In this document: positions 9,094 to 19,307 of the stretch, one piece after another
Layout: each line of letters opens with the position of its first letter
How positions within the stretch are numbered: the first letter of the stretch is position 1
NCBI GenBank assembly: GCA_937138475.1
Contig: CAKZPD010000033.1
Location: forward strand, 62,001-126,000
Origin: an uncultured Sulfitobacter sp.
Lineage (GTDB): Bacteria > Pseudomonadota > Alphaproteobacteria > Rhodobacterales > Rhodobacteraceae
DNA length: 64,000 nucleotides
Reading direction: 5' to 3'
Made by a program: the position numbers and the translations under genes
Notes under the pieces: generated by a model
The model's database searches: none
Told to the model about the DNA's origin: nothing
Seen by the model: the letters and a program-made list of their open reading frames with translations, nothing else

Positions 9094-9707
9094 CTGCGCC
9101 GCGCTTTACCGTCGCTTGTGATGGGCCGGCGGCGGCGGGCAAGGGCACGATTTGTCGCGCAGTTGCGGCGCATTTTGGTTTTGCGCATCTGGATACCGGG
9201 CTTTTGTATCGTGCGGTCGGGGCCAAGACCCTGTCGGGGATGACCCCGATCGAGGCGGCCGAGACGCTGACAGCGCAAGACCTGACAGCCGATGGGCTGC
9301 GCAGCGCCGCCGTCGCCGAGGCGGCCAGCCGCGCCGCCAGCTTGCCGCAGGTGCGTGCCGCTTTGCTTGCGTTTCAGCACGAATTTGCCGCGCAGCCGGG
9401 CGGCGCCATTCTGGACGGGCGCGATATTGGCACGGTGATCTGCCCCGGCGCCGACGTAAAGCTGTTTATCACCGCCAGCGCCAAGGTCCGCGCCGAGCGG
9501 CGCTTGCAAGAGCTGCTGGCCGAGGGGGCAGACACGGATTTTGCCACCGTTCTGGCCGATGTGACCGCCCGCGACAAGCGCGACAGCGAACGCGCCGTGG
9601 CGCCAATGCGGGCCGCCGCCGATGCCGTGCTGATCGACACCTCGTGTCTGGGGATTGATCAGGCGGTTCAGGCGGCGATTGATGCAATCGCGGGCAAACT
9701 GGCGTAA
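9090..9707 (+). CDS. cmk: Cytidylate kinase
   Basis: Cmk phosphorylates CMP and dCMP. The P-loop GPAAAGKGT is near residue 12, the substrate-binding [10 protein letters not shown] follows, then [11 protein letters not shown] (NMP-binding) and [12 protein letters not shown] (lid arginines). Length of 205 residues is normal or slightly short. ATG 9090 overlaps the aroA stop. Confidence 0.95.
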   Translation: MTAPRFTVACDGPAAAGKGTICRAVAAHFGFAHLDTGLLYRAVGAKTLSGMTPIEAAETLTAQDLTADGLRSAAVAEAASRAASLPQVRAALLAFQHEFAAQPGGAILDGRDIGTVICPGADVKLFITASAKVRAERRLQELLAEGADTDFATVLADVTARDKRDSERAVAPMRAAADAVLIDTSCLGIDQAVQAAIDAIAGKLA

Positions 9708-9813
9708 CGGCGCCCGTGCGGCCCCCTGAGCGCCGCCCTCACCGAACCGTGTATCGCTTGTGCGGGGGCAATGGCCTAGCCTGATGCCTGCACGGGCAAG
9801 CAAGGGGCGGATC

Positions 9814-10338
9814 ATGAAGATTGCACAAATCATCAGTTTGGCGGCTTTGGTCGCGGCGGCCTTGGTGGGCCCGGTTCGGGCCGATCCGCCAATGACCCAA
9901 GACCGCCTGTTTGAGATCCTGCGCGATATCGACCCCGAAAGCCGCCAAGAGGGCGCGGCGGTTCAGTTGACCCTGGATGAAATTCCGCTGGTGGTGATCG
10001 TCGACGCGCGCGCTGACCGTATGCGGGCGATGGTGCCGATACGATCCGCTGATACTATGGACAAGGATGAATTGCACCGGCTGCTTCAGGCCAATTTCGA
10101 CAGCGCCCTTGACGCGCGCTATGCCATTGCACGGGGGCGGCTTTGGGGGGTGTTCATCCATCCGCTGGCGGCGCTTGAACGTCGCGAGCTGCTTTCGGGA
10201 TTGATCCAGACCATCAATGTGGCGCGCAGCTATGGGCAGACCTATTCAGGCGGTGCCTCGGTTTTTGGCGGCGGCGACAGCAACGAAATCTATGACCGTT
10301 TGTTGCAAGAATTGCTGGACAAGGGCCAAGCGCTTTAG
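9814..10338 (+). CDS. Small exported protein of unknown function (YbjN-like shape)
   Basis: I do not recognise a named function. The 174-residue product starts with a clear Sec signal peptide (MKIAQIISLAALVAAALVG, likely cut after RA-D near residue 26). A mature domain follows whose pattern, an early MTQDRLFEILRD helix, a strand with LPLVVIVDAR-like hydrophobics and later helices, recalls YbjN or secretion-chaperone folds, but I cannot prove that. The C-terminus is glycine/serine rich (YSGGASVFGGGDSN) before a last helix. ATG 9814 is preceded by AAGGGGCGG; an upstream ATG at 9760 would bury the signal peptide. It sits between cmk and rpsA. Confidence 0.7.
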   Translation: MKIAQIISLAALVAAALVGPVRADPPMTQDRLFEILRDIDPESRQEGAAVQLTLDEIPLVVIVDARADRMRAMVPIRSADTMDKDELHRLLQANFDSALDARYAIARGRLWGVFIHPLAALERRELLSGLIQTINVARSYGQTYSGGASVFGGGDSNEIYDRLLQELLDKGQAL

Positions 10339-10587
10339 CGCGTCGGCGGTGCCTTGCTGGGTTGGCCATTGGCGCACAATGGGCCTTGATCCTGCGGTGG
10401 CTTGCGACTAAAAGGGCGCTTGTCGAAAGGGCGAAAACGCCCATGGCGGGCAATTGCGGGCAGGGTCGGTGGCTACCGGCCCTTATTTCTTTGCCATTGA
10501 ACGCCGTATTTTGACCAACTTGAAACCTCAAGACCGGCGGAGACAACCGCACGGCCAGAACAAATACAAAAGGAAACTGTAAGCTAC

Positions 10588-12270
10588 ATGGCTATGAATG
10601 CATCTATGGAAGACTTCGAAGCGCTGTTGAACGAAAGCTTCGAAATGGACACACCCGAAGAGGGATCTGTTGTCAAAGGCAAGGTTATCGCGATCGAAGC
10701 GGGCCAGGCCATTATCGACGTTGGCTATAAAATGGAAGGCCGCGTTGAGCTGAAAGAATTCGCCGATCCAGGCGAGGCCCCCAAAATCGCAGTTGGCGAC
10801 GAAGTCGAAGTGTTCCTTCGCCAGGTCGAGAACGCCCGCGGCGAAGCCGTCATCTCGCGCGAGATGGCCCGCCGTGAAGAAGCATGGGACCGTCTGGAAA
10901 AAGCATATGCAGACGAAATCCGCGTCGAAGGTGCAATCTTTGGCCGTGTCAAAGGCGGCTTTACCGTGGATCTGGGCGGCGCTGTTGCCTTCTTGCCCGG
11001 CAGCCAGGTCGATGTGCGCCCCGTGCGCGATGCCGGCCCATTGATGGGTCTGAAGCAGCCGTTCCAAATCCTGAAAATGGACCGCCGCCGGGGCAACATC
11101 GTTGTGTCGCGCCGCGCGATCTTGGAAGAATCCCGCGCCGAACAGCGCGCCGAAGTCATCGGCAACCTGACCGAAGGTCAGACCGTGGACGGCGTTGTCA
11201 AGAACATCACCGAATACGGTGCGTTCGTTGATCTGGGCGGCGTTGACGGATTGCTGCACGTCACCGATATGGCATGGCGCCGGGTCAACCACCCGTCCGA
11301 GATCCTGACCATCGGTGAAACCATCAAGGTGCAGGTGATCAAGATCAACAAAGACACCCACCGCATCAGCCTGGGCATGAAGCAGCTTCAGGAAGATCCA
11401 TGGGATCTGGTTGCGGCGAAATACCCGCTGGAATCCGTGCATATGGGCCGCGTGACCAACATAACCGATTACGGCGCATTCGTAGAGCTGGAAGCCGGTG
11501 TCGAAGGTCTGGTTCACGTGTCCGAAATGTCCTGGACCAAGAAAAACGTCCACCCCGGCAAAATCGTTTCCACCAGCCAAGAAGTCGAAGTCATGGTTCT
11601 GGAAATCGATGGCGCCAAGCGCCGCGTTTCCCTTGGCCTCAAGCAGACCCAGCGCAACCCATGGGAAGTGTTCTCGGAATCGCATCCTGAGGGCACCGAG
11701 GTCGAAGGCGAAGTCAAGAACATCACCGAATTCGGTCTGTTCGTTGGCCTGCCCGGCGACATCGACGGCATGGTTCACCTGTCCGACCTAAGCTGGGACG
11801 AGCGCGGCGAAGACGCGATCCAGAACTATCGCAAAGGCGATATGGTTCAGGCCGTTGTGTCGGAAGTTGACGTTGAAAAAGAACGCATCAGCCTGTCGAT
11901 CAAGGGCGTCGGAGGCGACAAATTCGCCGAAGCCGTTGGCGGCGTAAAGCGCGGTTCGATCGTAACGGTGAACGTCACCGCGATCGAAGAAGGTGGCGTC
12001 GAAGTCGAATACGAAGGCATGAAATCCTTCATTCGCCGTTCGGACCTGAGCCGCGATCGTGCCGAACAGCGCCCCGAGCGTTTCTCGGTTGGCGACAAGG
12101 TCGATGTGCGCATCACCAACATCGACAGCAAAACCCGCCGTTTGGGTGTTTCGATCAAAGCCCGTGAAATCGCTGAAGAAAAAGAAGCGGTTGAACAGTA
12201 TGGATCGTCCGACAGCGGCGCCAGCCTGGGCGACATCCTGGGCGCGGCCCTCAAGGGTGACGACGCGTAA
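10588..12270 (+). CDS. rpsA: 30S ribosomal protein S1
   Basis: S1 brings mRNA to the 30S subunit. The 560-residue product has six S1 (OB-fold) repeats; GAFVDLGGVDGLLHVTDMAW, GAFVELEAGVEGLVHVSEMS and GLFVGLPGDIDGMVHLSDLS mark repeats 3 to 5. The N-terminal EDFEALLNES is the usual ribosome-docking start. AAGGAAA lies upstream of ATG 10588. The gene has its own 249-base leader after the small exported protein and is closed by a strong terminator at 12297-12331. Codon use is strongly biased, as expected of a highly expressed gene. Confidence 0.97.
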   Translation: MAMNASMEDFEALLNESFEMDTPEEGSVVKGKVIAIEAGQAIIDVGYKMEGRVELKEFADPGEAPKIAVGDEVEVFLRQVENARGEAVISREMARREEAWDRLEKAYADEIRVEGAIFGRVKGGFTVDLGGAVAFLPGSQVDVRPVRDAGPLMGLKQPFQILKMDRRRGNIVVSRRAILEESRAEQRAEVIGNLTEGQTVDGVVKNITEYGAFVDLGGVDGLLHVTDMAWRRVNHPSEILTIGETIKVQVIKINKDTHRISLGMKQLQEDPWDLVAAKYPLESVHMGRVTNITDYGAFVELEAGVEGLVHVSEMSWTKKNVHPGKIVSTSQEVEVMVLEIDGAKRRVSLGLKQTQRNPWEVFSESHPEGTEVEGEVKNITEFGLFVGLPGDIDGMVHLSDLSWDERGEDAIQNYRKGDMVQAVVSEVDVEKERISLSIKGVGGDKFAEAVGGVKRGSIVTVNVTAIEEGGVEVEYEGMKSFIRRSDLSRDRAEQRPERFSVGDKVDVRITNIDSKTRRLGVSIKAREIAEEKEAVEQYGSSDSGASLGDILGAALKGDDA

Positions 12271-12296
12271 GGCGACCAACGTCTTTTGACGTGACC

Positions 12297-12331
12297 AAAG
12301 CCCCGCAGCATTCGTGTTGCGGGGCTTTTTT
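12297..12331 (+). terminator. Rho-independent terminator of rpsA
   Basis: A stem of about 14 bp (AAAGCCCCGCAGCA with TGTTGCGGGGCTTT, one G-T wobble) closes on a TTCG tetraloop and runs into six T residues. It begins 27 bases after the rpsA stop. The A-run before the stem could also let it work weakly on the other strand. Confidence 0.95.
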
Positions 12332-12547
12332 GTGCCGAATCGTTTTCGCAAGGTGCGGTTGTGGCGGGTTTGCGGGGCAAATGCGGGCGATGTCGCCCCG
12401 AAGCGCGCGGAAAACGGCCCAAAAACAGGGTGTTCGCTGTGAAAAAATGCCGCGTCGGGCGACGCCTCGCTTCCCGTGGGCGATCTTTCTTTCTATAGTT
12501 TGGTTAAGAAAACGCAAAACGCGCATTTTTGCCTTTGGGGGGCCGCC

Positions 12548-12832
12548 ATGATCAGATCTGAATTGATCCAAAAAATTGCCGATGAAAATCCGCATCTTTA
12601 TCAACGCGACGTTGAGCGTATCGTGAATACAATCTTTGATGAAATCACCGATGCGATGGCCCGCGGCGAACGGGTGGAATTGCGCGGCTTTGGGGCCTTT
12701 TCAGTCAAGAAGCGCGATGCACGGGTGGGGCGCAATCCGCGAACCGGCGAATCGGTCAGCGTCGAAGAAAAGCATGTGCCCTTTTTCAAGACCGGCAAGC
12801 TGTTGCGGGATCGTCTGAACGGTCGCGGCTGA
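12548..12832 (+). CDS. ihfB: Integration host factor beta subunit
   Basis: IHF-beta is a DNA-bending nucleoid protein acting with IHF-alpha. The 94-residue product has the HU/IHF fold, including [14 protein letters not shown] and the beta-arm tip [10 protein letters not shown] with the intercalating proline. Start ATG 12548 fits the exact family N-terminus ([11 protein letters not shown]); an earlier in-frame ATG at 12476 would add 24 unrelated residues. The stop overlaps the lapA start (TGATG). Confidence 0.96.
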   Translation: MIRSELIQKIADENPHLYQRDVERIVNTIFDEITDAMARGERVELRGFGAFSVKKRDARVGRNPRTGESVSVEEKHVPFFKTGKLLRDRLNGRG

Positions 12833-13182
12833 TGCGGTTTGTGCGCTATGCCTGTTTGATCAGTTTTGCCGCGGTGTTGATCGCCGTGGCACTGGCGAAT
12901 CGCGGCATGGTGACGCTTCGGCTTTTGCCGGTCGAAATCGCGGATCTGCTTGGCCTTGATCAAACCATTAACCTGCCGCTGTTCCTGGTGATATTGGGCG
13001 GCGTGCTGGTGGGGCTTTTGGTTGGGTTTGTCTGGGAATGGATCCGTGAATACGGCGAACGCGCTGCCGCTGCGCATACCGCGCGCGAGCTGCGCCGGCT
13101 TGAGCGCGAGGTCGCGCGGCTGAAGGGCGAAAAATACGAGGGCCAAGACGATGTGCTGGCCTTGCTGGACCGGGCCAGCTAA
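12832..13182 (+). CDS. lapA: LapA family inner-membrane protein
   Basis: Short membrane protein (116 aa) with two predicted spans (residues about 5-25 and 45-68) followed by a basic, coiled-coil-prone cytoplasmic tail rich in RELRRLEREVARLKGE. This is the layout of lipopolysaccharide assembly protein A (LapA/YciS). It is translationally coupled to ihfB by a one-base overlap, an association seen in many alphaproteobacteria. A role in LPS assembly control is by homology only. Confidence 0.8.
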   Translation: MRFVRYACLISFAAVLIAVALANRGMVTLRLLPVEIADLLGLDQTINLPLFLVILGGVLVGLLVGFVWEWIREYGERAAAAHTARELRRLEREVARLKGEKYEGQDDVLALLDRAS

Positions 13183-13191
13183 ACCGCTGGG

Positions 13192-13848
13192 ATGCACCGT
13201 TTGATTTCTTCCAAAATATGTGGGCTTCGCTCTCTGAGCGATATCGAGGCAGTGGTGGCCGCTGGTGCGACCTATGCCGGTTTTGTGTTTTTTGCCAAAT
13301 CGCCACGCCACGTCAGCACGGCCCAGGCGCGGGCGCTGGCGCTGGCCGCTCCTCCGGGGTTGGCCAAGGTGGCGCTGACGGTGAACGCCGATGATGCGAT
13401 GCTGGATGATCTGGTTGCGCAGGTGCCGCTGGATATGTTGCAGCTGCATGGGGACGAAAGCCCCGAACGGGTGCGGGCGGTGCGGGCGCGCTTTGGCCTG
13501 CCGGTGATGAAGGCGGTGGGCATCGCCGAGGCAGCGGACCTGGATCGCCTGGACCTTTATGGCAAGGTGGCCGATCAATTGCTGGTGGATGCCAAACCCG
13601 CGCCGGGGGCCGTGTTGCCGGGGGGCAATGGATTGGCCTTTGACTGGCGCCTGTTGCAGGGGCGCCGTTGGCCGGTGCCTTGGATGTTGGCGGGTGGTTT
13701 GACGGCCCAGAACGTTGGCGCCGCGATTGCGTTGACCGGCGCGCGGCAGGTTGACGTGTCGTCTGGTGTCGAACACGCCCCCGGCGAGAAAAGCCCCCAG
13801 ATGATCGCGCAATTCGTTGCGGCGGCCAAGGCGGTGCCGGCCAGCTGA
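13192..13848 (+). CDS. trpF: Phosphoribosylanthranilate isomerase
   Basis: TrpF carries out the Amadori rearrangement of phosphoribosylanthranilate in tryptophan synthesis. The 218-residue TIM-barrel protein opens with the catalytic SKICGLRS (the Cys is the usual general base) and has [10 protein letters not shown], a family signature, then [12 protein letters not shown] and [15 protein letters not shown] (phosphate binding). It lies 9 bases after lapA and 85 bases before trpB. Confidence 0.95.
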   Translation: MHRLISSKICGLRSLSDIEAVVAAGATYAGFVFFAKSPRHVSTAQARALALAAPPGLAKVALTVNADDAMLDDLVAQVPLDMLQLHGDESPERVRAVRARFGLPVMKAVGIAEAADLDRLDLYGKVADQLLVDAKPAPGAVLPGGNGLAFDWRLLQGRRWPVPWMLAGGLTAQNVGAAIALTGARQVDVSSGVEHAPGEKSPQMIAQFVAAAKAVPAS

Positions 13849-13933
13849 AAAAGTCAGCGATTTGTCGCGGGGTAAATTGTCATTGCCTTGAAAAAGCGCC
13901 ATACCCCTAGCAACACGAGCAAAGGAGCCCAAG

Positions 13934-15166
13934 ATGGCAGACGATCTGTTTAATTCCTTCATGACGGGACCGGATGAAAACGGCCGCTTTGGCGATTTCG
14001 GTGGGCGGTTTGTGTCGGAAACCTTGATGCCGCTGATCCTTGAGCTGCAAGAGCAATATGACCTGGCCAAAACAGACGACAGTTTTTGGGCCGAGATGCA
14101 CGACCTTTGGACCCATTACGTAGGCCGGCCCAGCCCGCTGTATTATGCAGATCGTCTGACCCAGCATCTGGGCGGGGCGAAAATCTATCTGAAGCGGGAC
14201 GAGCTGAACCACACCGGCGCCCATAAGATCAACAACGTTCTGGGTCAGATCATCCTGGCGCGCCGCATGGGCAAGACCCGGATTATTGCCGAAACCGGCG
14301 CCGGGCAACACGGGGTGGCAACCGCGACGGTTTGCGCCAAGTTCGGGCTGAAATGCGTGGTTTACATGGGCGCGCATGATGTGGAGCGCCAGGCCCCCAA
14401 CGTGTTTCGGATGCGTCTTTTGGGCGCCGAGGTGGTGCCGGTCACATCCGGGCGCGGCACGCTTAAGGATGCGATGAATGATGCGCTGCGCGACTGGGTC
14501 ACCAATGTGCGCGATACGTTTTATTGCATTGGCACGGTGGCGGGGCCGCATCCTTATCCGGCGATGGTGCGGGATTTTCAGTCGATCATCGGCAAAGAAG
14601 TCCGCAGCCAAATGATGGAGGCCGAAGGCCGTTTGCCCGATACCGTTATCGCCGCGATTGGTGGCGGATCAAACGCCATGGGGCTGTTTTATCCGTTTCT
14701 GGACGATCAGGATGTGTCGATCATCGGGGTCGAGGCCGGCGGCAAAGGCGTAAATGCCAAGATGGAGCATTGCGCCAGCTTGACCGGCGGGCGCCCCGGA
14801 GTGCTGCATGGCAACCGGACCTATTTGCTTCAGGATGATGATGGGCAAATCCTTGAAGGGTTCTCGATTTCGGCGGGGTTGGACTATCCTGGGATCGGGC
14901 CCGAGCATGCCTGGCTGCATGATATCGGCCGGGCCCAATATGTGTCGATCACCGATATTGAGGCGCTGGAAGCCTTTCAGTTGAGCTGCACGCTGGAGGG
15001 GATTATCCCGGCGCTGGAGCCGAGCCATGCCTTGGCGCATGTGATGAAGATAGCGCCAGAGCTGCCCCGCGATCATTTGCTGTGCATGAATATGTGTGGG
15101 CGCGGTGACAAGGATATCTTTACCGTCGCCAAGGCGCTGAAGTTCGATATGTCCGAGGGCGACTAG
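13934..15166 (+). CDS. trpB: Tryptophan synthase beta subunit
   Basis: PLP enzyme that joins indole and serine. The 410-residue product has the PLP lysine in [11 protein letters not shown] (residue about 97), the ammonia/indole tunnel motif ETGAGQHG, and the phosphate-binding [15 protein letters not shown] precedes ATG 13934. TrpA is not adjacent but encoded at 20741-21532 on the other strand, so the alpha and beta subunits are made from separate transcripts here. Confidence 0.97.
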   Translation: MADDLFNSFMTGPDENGRFGDFGGRFVSETLMPLILELQEQYDLAKTDDSFWAEMHDLWTHYVGRPSPLYYADRLTQHLGGAKIYLKRDELNHTGAHKINNVLGQIILARRMGKTRIIAETGAGQHGVATATVCAKFGLKCVVYMGAHDVERQAPNVFRMRLLGAEVVPVTSGRGTLKDAMNDALRDWVTNVRDTFYCIGTVAGPHPYPAMVRDFQSIIGKEVRSQMMEAEGRLPDTVIAAIGGGSNAMGLFYPFLDDQDVSIIGVEAGGKGVNAKMEHCASLTGGRPGVLHGNRTYLLQDDDGQILEGFSISAGLDYPGIGPEHAWLHDIGRAQYVSITDIEALEAFQLSCTLEGIIPALEPSHALAHVMKIAPELPRDHLLCMNMCGRGDKDIFTVAKALKFDMSEGD

Positions 15167-15211
15167 CCCATCCGCGCCAAGGCGGCGTGGCGCCCGGTTG
15201 TGGGCGGGGGT

Positions 15212-15243
15212 GCCTCCGGCGGGGATATTTAAGAACAAAAGAA
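15212..15243 (+). repeat. Intergenic 32-bp repeat, copy 4
   Basis: Exact copy, 46 bases after the trpB stop and in trpB orientation; its other end is 13 bases from the stop of the convergent DUF2237 gene. Confidence 0.9.
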
Positions 15244-15255
15244 GGGCCGGGGGCC

Positions 15256-15621
15256 TTAGGCATAGCGTTTCAGCACGCTGAGCGGGACGATATCCAGCGC
15301 GCGTTTGTGGGTGGCGTGCAGGTTCAGGCGCGGGGCGCAGCCTTCGTCATGGGCCTGAAGAAAGCGGCCTGCGCAGAGGCACCACCGATCACCGGGTTTG
15401 AGCCCTGGAAAAGCAAATTCCGGGCGCGGGGTGCTGAGGTCATTGCCAAGGTATTTTGAGAAGGCCAGGAATTCGGCGGTCATGATGGCGCAGACGGTGT
15501 GGCTGCCTTGATCCTGGGTGCAGGTGTTGCAGTGACCATCGCGGAAAAAGCCGGTTCGCGGTGCGGCGCTGCACAGCGCGAGCGGGCCGCCAAGGACGTT
15601 GAGGGCGGGGTCTGGGGTCAT
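15256..15621 (-). CDS. DUF2237 family protein
   Basis: Conserved small protein (121 aa) of unknown function. The recognisable features are the N-terminal NVLGGPLALCS, a cysteine-rich centre (DGHCNTCTQDQGSHTVCA), and GDRWCLCAGRFLQAHDEGCAPRLNLHATH near the C-terminus, which together define the DUF2237 family. The spaced cysteines could bind a metal, but that is inference. ATG 15621 gives the family start MTPDPALNVLG; the longer frame reaching 15723 only reads antisense-free spacer and the end of the next gene. Confidence 0.85.
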   Translation of the reverse strand: MTPDPALNVLGGPLALCSAAPRTGFFRDGHCNTCTQDQGSHTVCAIMTAEFLAFSKYLGNDLSTPRPEFAFPGLKPGDRWCLCAGRFLQAHDEGCAPRLNLHATHKRALDIVPLSVLKRYA

Positions 15622-15631
15622 GTTTTTCCTT

Positions 15632-16795
15632 TCAGCGGCGGTGGGCGATGCGGCGGAACATCGCAACGTTTTGGGCATCAACGCCGGGGTTGCGGAAGGC
15701 GCGGTCGGCGGCGGTGGTGACAATCACCGTGCCAGTTGCCTCGTTCAGGTAGATGTACTGCCCATAGACCCCGCGGGCCATGTATTCGCGCGGGGTGGCA
15801 TCCTTGGGGATCCACCATTGATAGCCATAGCCTGATTGCCCCGCGTCGGTGGGGGCCGATGGGGTGGTGGACGCGGTGATCCAGTCTTGTGGCACGATTT
15901 GCCGATCTTGCCAGCGTCCGCCTTGCAGGATCATCTGGCCAAAGCGCGCGTAATCGCGGGTGGTGAGGTTCAGGCCGCCCAGCACAAAGGCAACGCCGGT
16001 GCCATCGGTGACATAATAGGGGGCGGATTCAACGCCGAGTGGGGTGATGATGTGTTGGGACAGCAATGCAGGAATGGAACGCCCGGTGGCGCCGCGGATC
16101 ACCATGCTGAGCACATGGGTGTCGATCGAAACATACTGCCAGCGTTGGCCGGGGGCGGCGATGCTGTCTTTTTGTGCTGCGGCAAAATCATCCATTCGCC
16201 CGCCAAGGGCCAGCACCCGGCCCATGCGATTGATATCGGAATGAAAATCGAGATAATCTTCGTTAAAGCGGACCCCGCTGGCCATGTTCAGCACGTTGCG
16301 GATGCTTGCCTTGGCATAGGCGCTGTTGGTCAGCGCCGGGGCATAGCGGATCACCGGATCGTCAATCGAGGCAATTGTGCCATCGTGCAGCAATATCCCG
16401 ATAAGGGCTGACAGATAGCTTTTGGCCACCGACCAGCTGATGCGCAGATCGCCAGGTTCGGTGCCAAGGTAATAGCTTTCGTGTGTGATCTTGCCGTCTT
16501 GCAGCACCAAAAGCGAGGTCACGGCCCGATCCGCGATCCATTGCGGGGCATTCGTCGGCAGCGCTTGTGGTGTGCCCTGGGGCAGCGGAGAAACCGGGCC
16601 TGTGCCGCGCGGCACGGGGGCGCTGAGGAAGGCGGCGTTCATATGGCTAAAGTTGTGGACGATCTTTTCGGCTGAAAAGAGCGAGTTGACGGCCAGCAGC
16701 CGGGTGATTTCCGCGCGCTTCCATATGCCGATCAGCGCCGCCGCCAGCGCCAGCGCGATGATCAGGCGCAAGGCCCAAAGTATGATCCGCCGCAT
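15632..16795 (-). CDS. Serine hydrolase, beta-lactamase class C / S12 family
   Basis: A 387-residue membrane-anchored penicillin-binding-fold hydrolase. One N-terminal transmembrane or signal-anchor segment (residues 5-23, LWALRLIIALALAAALIG) precedes a periplasmic domain. The SxxK nucleophile motif is SVAK in ISWSVAKSYL, and a Tyr in QYVSID occupies the usual YxN place, without the Asn. The C-terminal MARGVYGQYIYL matches esterase-type members better than true beta-lactamases. Substrate unknown. Downstream DUF2237 begins 11 bases after its stop, so they may share a transcript. Confidence 0.85.
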   Translation of the reverse strand: MRRIILWALRLIIALALAAALIGIWKRAEITRLLAVNSLFSAEKIVHNFSHMNAAFLSAPVPRGTGPVSPLPQGTPQALPTNAPQWIADRAVTSLLVLQDGKITHESYYLGTEPGDLRISWSVAKSYLSALIGILLHDGTIASIDDPVIRYAPALTNSAYAKASIRNVLNMASGVRFNEDYLDFHSDINRMGRVLALGGRMDDFAAAQKDSIAAPGQRWQYVSIDTHVLSMVIRGATGRSIPALLSQHIITPLGVESAPYYVTDGTGVAFVLGGLNLTTRDYARFGQMILQGGRWQDRQIVPQDWITASTTPSAPTDAGQSGYGYQWWIPKDATPREYMARGVYGQYIYLNEATGTVIVTTAADRAFRNPGVDAQNVAMFRRIAHRR

Positions 16796-16862
16796 CGTGT
16801 TCGCCCCCCAGGAATGATTAATATAGTGTCAGGAAACACGATTTCACCGCGCGGGGCCAGCG

Positions 16863-17900
16863 CTAAGCGATATTGCCGTTCCAATGAATCCAGCGGCCAT
16901 GAAAATCGGCGCGCCCAAGTGGAAGAGTGATATTGCCGGGCCACAGGCGCAGGGTCAGCGCGGCGCCGGGGGCATGGGCGGGGGGCGCCGCCTCAAGGCT
17001 GAGCCAGGCCAGCGGGCGATCATCGGTTGCCTTGTCGCCCGCCGCGGTGATCATGGCGCGGCCGTGGTCTTGGGCCTCTTGGGGGAAATACTGCCAGGCG
17101 ATGCTGTGTTGGATCAGGTGCAAGTGCCCGGTGGGGGCGGTATCCAGGCGCTGTTGCAGCCAGTCAATGGCATCGCCTTGATCGACGCGGGGGGCGGGCA
17201 GGCTTGCGGCGCTGCGGGTTAAGGCCAGGCGCTGGGGCTGGTCCGGCCAAAGATAGGCCAACAGCCGCAGCCGGCCCTTGGGTGTGGTTGCGTCGATGGG
17301 GGAAAGATCCACCCCCCGGCGAGAGGCGATTTGCGCTTTGGTGCGCGGCGGCGGGGGGCCGATCCAGTCAGGGGACAGCGTCAGCGCCGGATCCGCCGGG
17401 CCAAACTGTTGTGGGCCAACCCTGAGGGCATAGTGATCCCACAGCAGGTTCAATCCGGCGCTGGCGCCCAGTTCGGAGAGGTGAATTGGCAGGTCAAACC
17501 GGGCGGTTGCAACATGGGCGCCGGCGATCAGGGCGGCGCTGCGGCGGACTTCGTTGGTTTGGGGCGGGCTTTGGGCCCATGCGATCAACCCATCCGCGTG
17601 GCGATCCAGCGCATGCAGCAAGGCGGCCACAAGCTGTGCATCATCGGCGGCATGCGGGGGATAGACATTGGCCAGTTGCGGGCAATCGCCGCCCAGCACC
17701 AGCGCATGCAGCCCGCCCGCCAGCCGAAGCGGCAAAGACGCGCCGCCCGGACCGATATCCCCGCTAAAGCCTTGCAGGTATCTATCAACCGGCCCGGCAG
17801 GCCAGTTATCGGCCAAAAGGTTCAGCAGACGCGCCATGAACGGAGAGTGCAGCGCCTGACAGGCGGCGGCCTGAGCGCGAAAGGCCGCGCCCAGGGTCAT
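16863..17900 (-). CDS. DUF2332 family protein
   Basis: Cytoplasmic protein of 345 residues belonging to the DUF2332 family. The N-terminal [15 protein letters not shown], the middle SAALIAGAH and [16 protein letters not shown] (which resembles a SAM-binding loop but is a family feature), and C-terminal [12 protein letters not shown] support this. Function unknown. It starts with a four-base ATGA overlap on the pth stop, so it is the third gene of an rplY-pth-DUF2332 run. Confidence 0.82.
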   Translation of the reverse strand: MTLGAAFRAQAAACQALHSPFMARLLNLLADNWPAGPVDRYLQGFSGDIGPGGASLPLRLAGGLHALVLGGDCPQLANVYPPHAADDAQLVAALLHALDRHADGLIAWAQSPPQTNEVRRSAALIAGAHVATARFDLPIHLSELGASAGLNLLWDHYALRVGPQQFGPADPALTLSPDWIGPPPPRTKAQIASRRGVDLSPIDATTPKGRLRLLAYLWPDQPQRLALTRSAASLPAPRVDQGDAIDWLQQRLDTAPTGHLHLIQHSIAWQYFPQEAQDHGRAMITAAGDKATDDRPLAWLSLEAAPPAHAPGAALTLRLWPGNITLPLGRADFHGRWIHWNGNIA

Positions 17901-18574
17901 TTAAAGCGCTCGATCAGCTTTTGCAGGGGGCTGCGGCTGTCGGGGGTGGGGATCGGCGGTTTTTGGGGGGCGGAAGCGGGCGGTTTTTGGCCGGTGCTGG
18001 GGCGTGGCGGGGCAAGACGTTGTGCGGCAATATTCATGAATTTGGCCGCATCGCCCGCCGCCAGTTCCGGCGCACCGGCCGATAGTCCGGCAAGGACATC
18101 GTCCAGCCAATCCGCATCCTCGCGCGAAAAATCATGAAGAACATAGCCGGCGACACGATCCTTGTGACCGGGGTGGCCGATGCCCAGACGCACCCGGCCA
18201 TAGTCCGGCCCAATATGGGCATGCAGTGATCGCAACCCGTTGTGACCGGCGTGCCCGCCGCCCTGTTTGCAGCGCAGCTTGCCGGGGGCCAGGTCCAGTT
18301 CATCGTGAAAGACAATGACATCACCGGGGTCCAGTTTGTAAAACCGCAGGGCCGATTGCACGGCCTGGCCCGAGTTGTTCATAAATGTTTCAGGTTTGAG
18401 CAAAACGGCGCGTGTGCTGCCAAAGCGCCCTTCGCTGATCTGGCCTTGGTGTTTGGATTTCCATGGGCCAAAATCGTGATCGCGGGCGATCCGGTCCAGC
18501 GCCATAAACCCGATGTTATGGCGGTTTCGGGCATATTTTGCACCGGGATTTCCCAGCCCTACGAACAGCTTCAT
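17897..18574 (-). CDS. pth: Peptidyl-tRNA hydrolase
   Basis: Pth recycles peptidyl-tRNA released by stalled ribosomes. The 225-residue product has [11 protein letters not shown] at the start, the catalytic histidine in NRHNIGF (about residue 20), the peptide-binding ETFMNNSG, and the catalytic Asp in [21 protein letters not shown] is also diagnostic. It has a proline-rich C-terminal tail of about 40 residues, longer than E. coli Pth (194 aa), seen in related bacteria. Start ATG 18574 is fixed by the family N-terminus; the upstream frame to 18736 runs through the terminator-like hairpin and the rplY end. Confidence 0.96.
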   Translation of the reverse strand: MKLFVGLGNPGAKYARNRHNIGFMALDRIARDHDFGPWKSKHQGQISEGRFGSTRAVLLKPETFMNNSGQAVQSALRFYKLDPGDVIVFHDELDLAPGKLRCKQGGGHAGHNGLRSLHAHIGPDYGRVRLGIGHPGHKDRVAGYVLHDFSREDADWLDDVLAGLSAGAPELAAGDAAKFMNIAAQRLAPPRPSTGQKPPASAPQKPPIPTPDSRSPLQKLIERFK

Positions 18575-18627
18575 CACTATATGTCCTTTTGACCCGGCAA
18601 GTTTAGCAAGCCTGGGCGCAAAACGAA

Positions 18628-18653
18628 ATACGGGGCCGCAAGCGACCCCGTAT
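18628..18653 (-). terminator. Hairpin between rplY and pth
   Basis: Perfect 8-bp arms ATACGGGG / CCCCGTAT with further CG/CG pairing inside. On the minus strand it is followed by TTCGTTTT, an imperfect T-run. It lies 28 bases after rplY and 54 before pth, so it may partly end rplY transcripts and set the rplY:pth ratio. Confidence 0.65.
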
Positions 18654-18680
18654 CCCTGTGCCAAACGGCCTGAGTGAGGC

Positions 18681-19307
18681 TTATGCCTCGGCGTCGGCCT
18701 CGGCTTCTTCGGCGTCGTCATCGCTTTGCGAGACAAGGCCGGATGGGGCCGAAATCTGTGCGATCACGAAATCGCGGTCGATGGTTGGCTTGCTGCCGTC
18801 GGGCAGTTTGACCGAGGAAATGGTCACATTGTCGCCAATGCCGATTTCCGACACATCGATGGTGATGTGATCAGGGATATCGCCTGCGGTGACAACCAGT
18901 TCGACTTCGGGGCGGATCAGGGTCAGAACGCCGCCCTTTTTCAAACCGGGGGAGACCTCTTCGCCGATGACTTCGACTGGAATGAACAGGTTCACCTTGG
19001 TGGTGCGGCGCAGACGCATGAAATCGACATGGGTCGGCAGGTCTTTGACCACATGGCGCTGCACATCGCGGCAGATCACCCGCACGTCGTCGTGGCCTTC
19101 AACCTTGAGGTTGAAAAGGGTCGACTTGAAGCGCCCTGCGCGCAGCTTTTTGATCAGCATGTTGAAGGGGACATTGATCGCCAAAGGCGCAGTGTCGCCG
19201 CCAAATACAACACCAGGCACCATGCCGTCGCGGCGTGCCTGACGAGCGGCGCCCTTGCCTGTCCCCGTGCGTTCTAGAACTTCAAGATCTGGGATCTCTC
19301 CGGCCAT
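18681..19307 (-). CDS. rplY: 50S ribosomal protein L25 (Ctc form)
   Basis: 5S rRNA-binding protein. The 208-residue form has the N-terminal L25 domain ([25 protein letters not shown]) and the longer C-terminal TL5/Ctc beta domain, ending in an acidic tail [13 protein letters not shown] typical of alphaproteobacteria. The neighbour pth is the standard partner. An ATTCTC region precedes the start; the full GAGA-type ribosome site reads GGAGAAT just before ATG on the minus strand. Confidence 0.95.
   Translation of the reverse strand: MAGEIPDLEVLERTGTGKGAARQARRDGMVPGVVFGGDTAPLAINVPFNMLIKKLRAGRFKSTLFNLKVEGHDDVRVICRDVQRHVVKDLPTHVDFMRLRRTTKVNLFIPVEVIGEEVSPGLKKGGVLTLIRPEVELVVTAGDIPDHITIDVSEIGIGDNVTISSVKLPDGSKPTIDRDFVIAQISAPSGLVSQSDDDAEEAEADAEA

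Noticed and set aside
10528-11778. A 416-codon minus-strand frame opposite rpsA
   Set aside because: Antisense of the S1 repeats; the Phe/Asp/His-rich composition is the reverse complement of strongly biased rpsA codons.
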